Source: Knoxdaviesia capensis (lineage: Eukaryota > Ascomycota > Sordariomycetes > Microascales > Gondwanamycetaceae). From it: DNA of 64,000 nt. Under the pieces are notes generated by a model. It had not been told where the DNA came from. It made no database searches and saw nothing but the letters and a program-made list of their open reading frames with translations. The stretch covers positions 1,425,825-1,489,824 of the forward strand of contig LNGK01000010.1 in assembly GCA_001510575.1 (NCBI GenBank), given 5' to 3'. Positions 24,401 through 34,400 of the stretch are shown here, piece after piece (the stretch's first letter is position 1; every line of letters begins with the position of its first letter). The translations under genes and the position numbers were made by a program.

Positions 24401-24715
24401 TTAAGGGTTAGCACATGCACGCACATGGTAGAGAGACACAAAAGGGGGCAGAAATAAAAACCACCACAGCCAATGATCATCAGCCACACACACTCACCTC
24501 ACTGCAGGCTCGACTCGGGTCTTCTCCATCGTCGTCATCACCATGCCAGCCACGCGATCACTTGTCAGCTCGCCCATCACGGGGAACTGGGTGAAGTGGC
24601 CATCCAGACATATCAGGGCTGCCAGAAAGCACCGCTCGTCTATGGTCTCGCGCGAGCCGGCCGCTTTGCCCGTGACCGGGAGAGATGCAAGATCTGGCTG
24701 AGTCACTGCCGCCAT
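21426..24715 (-). CDS. Ataxin-10 / Ctr86-like armadillo-type protein
   Basis: The model has three exons: 24715-24498, 24372-23978 and 23863-21426, with consistent phases, giving 1016 residues. The start ATG at 24715 has A at -3. The protein is largely helical with ARM-like repeats. The C-terminal segment IVPLLNSCAYDDHNPFAKE followed by CLKWLLDG matches what I know of the Ataxin-10 homologue domain, with its conserved 'DxxNPFxxE' core. A long acidic run of Glu/Asp (about residues 460-490) interrupts the middle, and Pro/Ala/Thr-rich disorder occupies the last about 150 residues. Ataxin-10/Ctr86 proteins are linked to cytokinesis and septation in yeasts and to signalling in animals; the exact role here is unknown. 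The Ataxin-10 call rests on one domain, so I hold it moderately. Confidence 0.7.
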
Positions 24716-26633
24716 TGTTAGATCCTGCACAATGGCAGACGGGAGATGGCGGTCTGCGAAGTATTTGGAAGGGAAAGGGGGGGTGTAGGAAGTTCAGTTG
24801 ATATCTGTGAACTGTGTATCAAGGGACGAGAAACCAGGAGAGCCCCAAGCCCAAGTATAGCTTGTCAAAGTAATACTAGGAAAAAAAGAGTTATGCTAAC
24901 TCTTTTTACTCTCCTAGAACCACTGGGTTTTCTCTATCCTCAAGTTCACGTGGCTCAAGCTGAAAGATGAAAGGCTCTTGATCACAGTTAGACAAAGAAA
25001 TCGCAGGGGTGTGTTTGTTCAGGAAGAAGAAAACGAAGAGGAAGAAACAGGAATAGAATGCAAGGTCGTAGAGAAAACAAATAACTCCAGCATTATCTCA
25101 GAAATGATCACAAATGTTGCTTCTTATCTAGGTTTATTTTAGATCTGGATTCGGATTTTACGATGATCAGCAATTTTTTTTTTTTCACTTGCCCTTCAGA
25201 GGGGCAGAGATGAATAACAGGTGCTGGGCTTATAAATAGGGCGCTGGCTCATTTTCCGTGAAAGTTCGTCTTGGGGTTAGGGTTGCCAGATATCATCCGG
25301 CAATTAGCCGAGACCAATATTAGGGTTTTCATTGGGTCATTAGGGTTGCGCTTCCCTCTTAGGGTCAGGGTCAACCAGCCAGTTTCGGGAACACCATGTG
25401 TTCTTGATCACCAGAACTCTCGATTCACATGTCCTGGATCACAAACATCAATCAACAGTTGGCTCAATGCAATGTGCGTTCGTCTATCAGTGAAGATCGT
25501 CGATGTGATAAAGTGTGATGTGATTTGGAACCTCCACACTTCAAACCACACTTATGCATGCTGCAGTGCCAGTTCTGCAGCAATATATCACACCGGACTG
25601 CAGAATCCATATCTGCGTAACCCTCCATCACACCCGCCAGTTGATTGTGGCCTTCGTGCCTGTCTGTACCTGCAAATCCCACCGCATCTCTGGAATCTTG
25701 ACGCTATATTTCCTGTTCTATACAACTTGGACCCAATATACGCTGCTGTGATTCAAGTTTCTTCATCCACGGCGTGCTTGGCCCTCTGATTGGCCCGGCC
25801 CACCACATCAATGCGGAATGGGCTTTTTCGGAGAACCACCCACGGGCGCTTAGATCCTTGTCGCCACACCAATGGGGGGTGTGTGATGGCTGTTTATTTC
25901 GAGTAGCTCTCATATATGTGGTTATATGTGGTCGGCACGATATAGGAGCCACAGCCATCCAAACCAGAACGCCGGCCGGTGGCCAGCCATGGGCAGGTTT
26001 CCAGCCCAAGCGGGTGCGGGTTTCTTCACTTATCAGGGACCAATCCTGTGGCGCCGTCTACCGACACAGGGGCACCAAGTGATGCAGTAGTTTCGAGTAT
26101 TTTGGGAGGGGGACGGGAGGGATGAGAGGGTGAAGATTTTCTTTGCTGTGCGTGCGTGGTGCCTGTGATACGGAACATGAAGCGTTAACTCTGCGTTAGA
26201 AGAGCTGATGTGATAGCCTTAGAGAGAGAAGAGATAGACCGACTATCTTTCCTTCTTCTTCCCCCCTCGCTCTCCTTTCAAGATCAACCAGCCCAAATCT
26301 TCGGATTCCACTCATATATAGGTCCATCTCTAGAGATTCGATCCCCAGAGCCGTCTTTCGTTCGTTTCGAAGTTCTTCTCGCTTCTTGTACTTTCTCTTC
26401 GTTCGTTTCTTCTCTTCTTCACAATCTTTCTTTTCTCTTTTCCGCTGTCGACAGTGCATAGATCTGATCCGTGATACTCACACCCGGGCTGGATCCAAGA
26501 GCTTCGCCAACTTCACTTCACATTCCTTCTTTCCTTCCTTGTGCTGCCATCTATAGACATACTCTACCTCTTGACTTGAGCCGCGTCCTCGTATACACAC
26601 ACACATTTCCTTACCAAGTACACCGCCGCCACC
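24716..26633. promoter_or_regulatory. divergent intergenic region with TTAGGG cluster
   Basis: This 1.9 kb region lies between the Ataxin-10-like gene and the membrane-protein gene, which diverge. Four TTAGGG hexamers in the same orientation lie at 25277-25364. The last 400 bp before the membrane-protein start are strongly CT-rich (26230-26440), typical of a fungal 5' leader. I see no gene. Confidence 0.55.
25274..25364 (+). repeat. cluster of four TTAGGG telomere-like hexamers
   Basis: TTAGGG occurs at 25277-25282, 25320-25325, 25340-25345 and 25359-25364, always on the + strand. Three of the four copies are followed by TT. The copies are spaced, not tandem, so this is not a telomere array. 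Such telobox-like motifs can bind Tbf1/TRF-type Myb proteins. Confidence 0.85.
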
Positions 26634-26864
26634 ATGACCTCGACCACCTCGAACAATTTCCCTCTGGAGACCGATGTGTCCTACGAGTACTACCCCGATG
26701 AAGTCGACGGCAACGAGCTCGGTGCCTCAGGCGAGAGCCACAGCGGAATAAGCATCTCGCGGGGCGGCCTAATCGCCATTATCGTGGTGGTGTCCGTCGT
26801 CGCCGTGTTGGGCAGTAAGTCACACGTCCAACCCATTCCTCACATGTGTCTTGCGTGTATATAT

Positions 26865-26905
<41 letters not shown>

Positions 26906-27219
26906 TCGCGTGTATAGGTAAACTAACAAAACGGCGCTTCCAACCAGTATCCATGGCCGTCCTCTTCTACGTCGCCAAGAAACGCGAGTGGAAGATCCGC
27001 GAGAGCATCCGCCGCTCCGCCCGCAAGGTGGTGACCGCGCTGACGCCGCGCCGCACCGAGTTCCCGCGTTCGGTCAAAGAGTCGTCCAGCGCACTGCCCG
27101 CCGGCCGCTCCAAGTACGACGAAGTGCCGCCCACGCCGCGCCTGCGGCCCGACGACCTCGAGAAGGGTCTCGCGGTGGCAAAGTCCAAGGCCAAGGCGAA
27201 GAAGTCCTCGCGTAACTGA
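26634..27219 (+). CDS. small single-pass membrane protein, function unknown
   Basis: Exon 1 is 26634-26814 and exon 2 is 26948-27219, with a phase-1 intron, giving 150 residues. The start lies in a good context (CACCATGA). The N-terminal about 45 residues are acidic and polar with no signal peptide. One membrane segment follows (GGLIAIIVVVSVVAVLG through SMAVLFYVA, about residues 44-69). A basic cytoplasmic-type tail comes next (KKREWKIRESIRRSARK), and the end is Lys-rich (KSKAKAKKSSRN). Acidic outside and basic inside suggests an N-out, C-in topology. I do not recognise a named family; similar short one-pass proteins are common in Pezizomycotina. The intron holds a 35-base CA repeat. Confidence 0.75.
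26866..26900 (+). repeat. CA dinucleotide microsatellite inside an intron
   Basis: About 17 CA units lie within the 133-base intron of the membrane-protein gene, between its donor at 26815 and its acceptor at 26947. The tract fills about a quarter of the intron. Confidence 0.95.
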
Positions 27220-27933
27220 GGGAGAGAGAGAGAGAGGGGAGATGGCCGTCTGTCTGGTAGGCTACCGGCATAGAGTCGTGGGTGTTTGCACGAGGTAGTG
27301 CCATGTGTCTGTGATGGCTCTGTTGGTGATTCTTGGGGAGGTCAATGATGGATGTCGTTGGCGCTTCTTTCTTTTTCTTCTTGTTTCTGTTTTTGTTCTC
27401 TGTATCTGTCTTCCGTATACTGCCCACAACATTCTTGGAGTGCTTGTGGTGTTTGCTCTGTATATTAGCCTTGAAATTTACAATGATGATATATGAGTTG
27501 ATTTGAGTTATTTGTGTCTCGCCTGCCTGTATTTCTGCTGGCGTTTGCAAGGTGGCTTTGTGACTTTGATATGGGAGAAGAGGGAAAAGAAAGAGAAGAA
27601 GTCGTTGCCAACCAGGGGCCAACAAAAGTGGGCTAGGGCTCCCGCCTTCAGCTCGGCGAACGCACTAGGGTTAAACCCCTTTCCTTCCATGATGGAGATT
27701 TAAGGTCTATATTGTTCTTCAAACTTGAGCTAGGTCCCTAAGGATTCTTTCTCTTCTTTCTTCTTATAGCACACTTTTTAGGTGTGTGTATAGAACCTCT
27801 GCACATATCAATTCCAACACTTATAAGGCATGCTCTTCACCTATTTTCATTTTTTAATCTTTTATTTCTAGGCAAAGTTTCATTTCGCCTTTCGGGACTC
27901 ATTTCCTCTTATCTTCCATAATTATATGTCACT
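27220..27933. other. intergenic between membrane protein and kinase-like gene
   Basis: This 714 bp region has two tandem (+) genes on its sides. It contains the 3' UTR of the first and the promoter of the second. A TAGGGTTA element is at 27667-27674, and a T/C-rich leader runs before 27934. No gene is seen. Confidence 0.55.
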
Positions 27934-30685
27934 ATGGCGAACGACGAAGAGATCGATTATCGTGCTTTGTATCTCCGTGAGCGTGAACAACGTCTAATCG
28001 ATGCCCAGCGAGTGAGGGACTCTCTGCGTGCAGTCCAAGTAGCTCTGGACTTGAGCCAGGAGGAAAATCAACGCCTCAGAGATAACATCAATCGTCTGTT
28101 GTTCTTGCTTCCCTCTCTCCATTCCCCGCCATGTTTCCTCATACTGATCTCTCTGTATCTCCCTAGCACAACCTCTCTCGACCTATCTCGTCCAGGTCTC
28201 GCGTCTCCAACAGCATGCTGTCCGACTTCTTCCACAGGACCGATCTCCTCGTCTCTCACAGCCACACCAATCCAACTCTCCTTCTCGGGCAAGCAATCCC
28301 CAACCAACGACGTCCGGCCGGACGGATATCACCAAAAAGTTTTACCCTCTACGTGTCAAGCCGTGGTCCGGGTTTGACCATGATGTAAAGCGGAATGGGT
28401 TTGCACGTGTCTTCGCTGCCTTGCAGGGACAGGATGGTGCCCCGGCCCCAGCAAACGGCCTACCATCCCATTCTTCGGTCCAGTCAGATGAGGATACTCT
28501 TCTTGGGCAACTTCCGCTGGAAGTTCTTCGCCAACCCGGTGCCCTGAACGCTTTGCGAACTTCCAGCTTCATCAATGTGGTTCTCCTGACTCCGGCGTCG
28601 CGTGTTCTGAATCAGTACCTCCCAACCCAGGATCACGGACCTCCTCAAAAAGTGTTCTTCGACGTGTCCATTGAAAGGGTAGATCGTCCCCCATCGACGC
28701 AAGCCAGTATCCCAGAGCTACAACAACCGTCGGCGGGCACCAGCGACACCAGCAGCTCCGCCACCAGTGACCGCAGATTGCAGGCCCAGGATAAGGTCAA
28801 GCCGGACTGTGTCGTTCTAGCTATTCGCTCCACCCCTCCAGTCTCTGGTGCAGGCCACCCTGATAGTACTGGTGATAGCCTTGACAGCCGCCGTGCTCCC
28901 GACGGTACGTCTATCGAGGACACGGCATTTCCTCAGCGTATCGCTGTTGGTGAGCATAGGCCTTTACACGCCTTGCGCGCCGCTACCATCGCCCAAATTC
29001 TCGCCGGTCCCTTTCCCGAAGACTATGTCGTCCGTATTGCACGTGAGGCGCTCGCACGCCGTCAGCTAAAGGCGAATCCCCCGGAATCTTCTTCGGCTTC
29101 TGCATCGGCCTCTGCCCAACAACCAGTACTGCCCCCACAGCGTCAGCGCACACAATCCTCAAGTCATAGGGCAACAGGGGTACTCTCCAAACGGACATAC
29201 TTTGCCTATGCCATCAGCCAGACGTATCATTACATGATCATCTCTGGTATGGAGTTTGGCTATCTGTGCACTGGAGAAGCGATAATATTCGTGCGCATAC
29301 CTGAGGATGACCCTGGGACTATCTATTATCACGCTGCCATGTTCCCGTGCAGCTCAACCGCCCCTATACCAGACAAAGTCACCAATGCGCCTGTCCCCCA
29401 AGGAGGAGAGTCTCTAGACGAGCCGGCGCTGGCAGAGTTACCGGTTTCTCAGATGGCAAGCTTTTGCGAGATTGCACGCCACACACCTCTGCGGTCATCC
29501 GCGTGGATTGTTGAGGCCACTCGGAACCTAGCCCAGTTCCCCGAGCTTCCCCCATTACTTGCCGCCCAGCCTGAACGCAGTCCGCCTTCGGTTCTTGGTT
29601 CCCGGCGACGCGACGATGACGGCCATGATACTGGCGATCGCACCACAAGCAGGAGGCCCCGAGAAAGACAACATGGTGGTAGTCAGGTTCGGACGTCTTC
29701 ACCTTTACAGCAGGGATTTTCTTCCCCTCTTGTTAGAGGCCGGACTCGCGACGCTTCATCGAATAACGCCTTTCTATCCTTTCTGGATACGCATTACGAC
29801 TTCAGCACACATCCACAGCCTTCCCGGGTTGTCCGAAAACCCCATCTTCCTTACTGTACACAAGCTTGTCTGCGTGGGCTTGTTCAACAGGGCGCTCTTG
29901 ACAAGCGCTGCCCCAACTACGACATGCACCGGGCCGCCAGTGACAACACCACCCAGAGAGGCAACAAGCACCCTCTCACTCAGTTTGAGCTTGCTGAACG
30001 CATCCGGAACCAGCTCTGGGAAACACCGGAAGCTGATTGCGAATACTCTCTTTCGCATCGCGGCGCTATCGGATACCCTTTCAAGCTCACCCTAACGCAC
30101 TACGGATACACATTTATTGGAAAGGCAGTCCAGAGCCAAGACCGTCGCCGCCTCGTACACGAGTCGCGCATTTACCACAAGTTGCGCCCTCTGCAAGGCT
30201 CGGCCATCCCCGTGCACCTGGGCCTCATCAAGCTGCTTGTGGCATACCCCGTGACGAGCCAGTTTATCTTGCTGCCGTACATGATGTTAATGGCTTACGC
30301 CGGCCCGTCGGCAACGGATGAGCTGCTAGACCCGGAGCTGCTGCATAATGAAACTCTCCGCACAGATAATGAGCTGTATAATTCGCGTCTCCACGATGAG
30401 GACGATAATGTGTCCAATATCCGGTGGTGTGCGGAGGTTGGACGCGTGATGCGGATCGACTTCGACCGCGCATATCTCTGGCAGGGCCCAAAGCCGCAGA
30501 ATCTAGAACCTGCCACTATCTTCGCGGATCCTATTGCCACTGGCAGCAGGACTGGCAATCCTGACACTCCGGACTCGGTTGACGCCAGGTGCTCGCACAT
30601 CCAGGACGGCGATGCGGGAGAGGGCAAGGAAGAACGTAGTGGGCGTGCGGCCAAGCGTGTGAAGTATGAAGAGGAGAGCGAGTAG
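27934..30685 (+). CDS. fungal protein with atypical protein-kinase-like C-terminal region
   Basis: Exon 1 is 27934-28093 and exon 2 is 28167-30685, giving 892 residues. The donor GTCTGT is weak, but the acceptor CCCTAG and the phase fit, and exon 2 then reads QPLSTYLVQVSRLQQ in frame. The N-terminus is a charged coiled coil (YRALYLREREQRL...). A conserved KFYPLRVKPWSGF segment follows, then a long middle with a disordered insert (about residues 560-630). The C-terminal 270 residues resemble the kinase fold seen in many fungal proteins: Cys-rich PYCTQACLRGLVQQG, GYTFIGKAV (putative ATP Lys), HESRIYHKLRPLQG (alphaC-like Glu) and RVMRIDFDRA in the DFG position. The catalytic loop reads LHDEDDNVSN instead of HRDLKPEN. 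Activity is uncertain. I know of no named function. Confidence 0.68.
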
Positions 30686-31492
30686 AATCTGCGTGTGCGT
30701 TTGTTCCGTATGCTCGCGTTATCTTGCACTGTCTTCGCTCTATACGGAAGCCTTTCGTCCACATATATCAAATCATGATCATGACTCTAGACACAAGACT
30801 AGAAGATAGTTGCCAGACGCCCCCCGACTGAGCTGGATTCTTGATCTGAAGGGTCCGAGAACTCTAACTTGGCGGCGGGGACGCGAATTTGGGATGTGCC
30901 TCACCATAGATGGGTGCTTTTGGCCGTCCTCGGGGAGCAGTTCACCTTCAATGAAGATGTCCGCGCCGCAACGAGTCGTAGCCAGCTCGAAACAACCGGT
31001 CAGGGGCTGCATCGCACAATTTGCGGTCATACATGATCCATTCTTTATCCTGAATAGTTGCCGTAGGCCGCCTGCTCGAGGTTGAAGTCTCGTATGTCTC
31101 AGCCCGTTCGCGAAGGGTGATCGGAGGAGGACACAACCCTAAGGGAGCATCCACAACCCTAATATGCGCTTGCACGTGATCCAATATTGAGCCATCAGAG
31201 CCCGGGATCCGTGCCCGGGGGGCACTCAAACTTCACTTCACTTCAACCGACAAACGGCATCACCATTCGCATACAACTCGAGAGCATCCAATTCATAGAG
31301 GCATAGTGACCGGCATTTCTCGGTTTTAGCTGCTCCCTCCCACCACTTATCTAATAGCTCTTAATACAATATCATCCCGCTCTCTCTGTCCCTCCAACTT
31401 GATGATCATGGCCTCTTAATAATCCACCGTCTCGCGAATCTCTGGCGACCTTCGACACCGGACGGCATCGGCCATTATGAGATACCTCCACT
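30686..31492. promoter_or_regulatory. MED13 upstream region
   Basis: This 807 bp region lies between the kinase-like gene and MED13, both on the + strand. It has two ACAACCCTAA blocks (CCCTAA at 31137-31142 and 31157-31162), 20 bp apart, about 340 bp before the MED13 start. No gene is seen. Confidence 0.5.
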
Positions 31493-34400
31493 ATGGACAC
31501 CGGAGAGTATTTAACGAATGCTCTAATAATAGTTAGTGACGATCGAGAGTGGACTGCCCTCCCGAGCTGGTATTCTGGCCCAACATACCATTGCCGCGAC
31601 AAATCTAACCGCCAGTATGCTCTCTTTTTGTCTCTCTAGCAAAACATCACTTCAGTGTCCTACCAGATCCACACCCTTGCTATAGCTCCGTGGAAGCCTT
31701 CATTATTAGCCGTACAGGAGACCGAGAAACTGATCCGAGATGAAGGCCGCGCGGTCTTCTACGATGCGAAGCGAGGCGCGCTCTGGCTCTTCGACATCAC
31801 CTACAAAGACGCCTCCGAATCCGCCGATCCGCAGTCGAGTTCGAACCCGCTTACAAGCCGGCCATTGCCCGCCCCCGACGGCGTGTCGTTCCAGCTGGCC
31901 GACCATGGAAGCTTCGCACCAGCGTCGTTGATGAAGCTCCGGTCCCAACAGTCTCCACAGCCGCTCTCGGTAAGCACTCCGGTGTCCGCCACGCAGCGGA
32001 GCGCATTTGCTCCCGACTCTGCCACCTCGACCAGCGGCGGTTTTGGCGGTTCCGCGCTGACTCCGACAAACGCATCTCCCATTGGCTCCGTCGCCTTGAG
32101 CGAGGTGTACGCCAACTTCATATCCGCGATTGCTGTCTCCATATCCCGATCCTTCTGCCATCAATCCGGTGCGGTCCCCATCACCGACCGCACATTCATC
32201 CTCGACCCCAGCCTGGCGCGAATCGGCACCTCGGCCGGGCTCTCCCCTAGCCTCTCGATTGCCACCCTCCAAGCATACCTCACAACTCTCGGCGCCCTCA
32301 TTATCACGCTGAAGGTGGTGGCCCACCGCGGCCTTCGTTCGCTGAACTCGCCACTTGCGACGCGCAAGTCCGATCCCACCAATCACCACCCTTCACAAGT
32401 GTTCCTGATTCCTCTCGGTATCCAGGCGCTGTACCGTGGGCCCCAACCCCTCGAGCCCAAACCTGGGCAACCTTCAAGCGCCTTACAATCCTTCGATAGC
32501 CCCGAAACAACGTCGATAATCTGGCGCCGGGAATGCATTGAGCTCCTCCGGTTACGCGGAGTGCCCTTGTCGATTTCCGAGGATGACGAGTCGAGCTGGA
32601 CCGATGTTCTGGTGCGGCGCGACGATGTCAATGGGTTCAGCCATACCCCCTCGAAATGTATCACCATATCATGGCCGTCGCGGCTATGCCTCCGTCGTCC
32701 CACCACGGCCACGTCATCGGCGGCGTCGGCATCGTCGGCAGCTTCGGACGGGCGGAATCCTGCCAACCAGACGAACATCCTGGGAAAGGACGACAATTTC
32801 GACGCTCTGGGCAAGGTGAAGTCCTGGTATCACGATACCCCGAATCGCGAAGACGCCCTTGCGCGGCGGAAGTCGGAGAGGGAAACCGCCATGATTGTGG
32901 ACGCGCACATGCTGGAACGAGAGAGCCGCCTCATGGTACCAAACGCCCACTCTCCGGTTGGCCTCAGCCGGACCGCTCCCGGCCCGGTGGGCGCGATGTA
33001 TCCCACACCGCCAGACGGCGTGCAGGTTCCGGTTGGTATCACACCGTCACACGATGGCTCGGCTTCGAGTCCCGCGCTTGTTCAGATTGTAACTGGGCCG
33101 CCTCCCGTGGAGCCGATCGCGATGAACCAAACGCCAACGGAAGATGGGCTGTGGAATGCCGGAACCACCAAGCGGTTCCGGAATGACGACCCGTTTTTCG
33201 ATGATTCCGGCGGCTTGTTTGGGGAGGATAGCATGAACAGCGACATGTTCCATGATACCGAACTCACCGATGCCGACCTCAACTTTTTCGATGAAGCTCC
33301 GGGTGGAGCAGATGCTGCCATTGAAGATTCATCAGCAACATCAACCAGCAATATGCCAGCAGCCAGCGATACGAAGCCGAAATTAGAACAAGTTAACTCT
33401 AATCTTAGCACTGCCAGTACTGCATTTTCTGTTCCAGCAGCACCCACGGCAGCATCAACAACCACCACATTAACATCCAACCCATCTGGTCCTAAAGTCA
33501 AGGCTGAGGCGGACGCTGTGAAGTTCACTAAGCCGGAACTGAAACACGCCCGAAGCATTCTCTCGGACGACTCCAAGCAGCTCAACCGGCTGGACAGCCG
33601 CGCTCGCCCCAAACGTGTAGCCAGCCCGTTCGACCCGGACTCGGTCTTCAAACGACTCCGCGCGTCGGTCCCCCGCTCCGACCAGTCTGCCCAACCCCGA
33701 CGAGGCAGCGTGTTCGAGCGCATCCACTTCCCGTCGCTGATGACGACCGGAAATAACAGCAAGTACGCGGCCGGTGGCATGTTCGCTTGCAACCGGGACC
33801 CGCCCAAGACGCCGGCCTCGTTCCACGGCGCACAGGCATCGCTGAAGCAACCGCCAACGACGTCATATCTGCGGTACCACGGTCGCCAAAGGCGGTCGGC
33901 GAAACCAGCGGCCAGCCACGGCGAAAACACGCTCCTGATCCGGATCACCCGCGGGCTCGAGTCGAGCTCGCTGGCAAACGGGCCGTCGCTACACAAGGCG
34001 GAGGCTGAGGAGGTACAGTCGGATGCGGACGATGTCAGCGTGTCGTCGGACCAGGAGGACGATTTGGTTGCCGCGCAGCCGCCGCCGCCTCACCCGTTTG
34101 CAGCGCCAAATGGGACGCCGATAATCGCGGCGGTTGCCCCGACGGCCGAACAGATACGGTCCCCGATCAAGCCACCGTCGCGGCGACCGACTGGCGCAAC
34201 GGACGACCAGATGTCCCAGCCAACGCCCATGAACCTGGAGACGCCGACCCCGAAGGCCGAGGCCCCGACCGTCTCGGCAGCAGATGTCCTGGGCAACCAC
34301 TGGCAGGGCCGACTAGGCGGCACGCAGGTATCCCGGGTCCTCGCAGAGATGGAGCCTATCCCGCTCTTCATGGCAGGCATGAATAACATCGACTACATAG

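Noticed and set aside
25274..25364. TTAGGG cluster read as an internal telomere
   Set aside because: The hexamers are dispersed and few, with unique sequence between them; true arrays are tandem.
26330..26350. GATTCGATCCCC resembling a tRNA B box
   Set aside because: The base pairing expected around it (G53-C61), an A box and an acceptor stem are missing.
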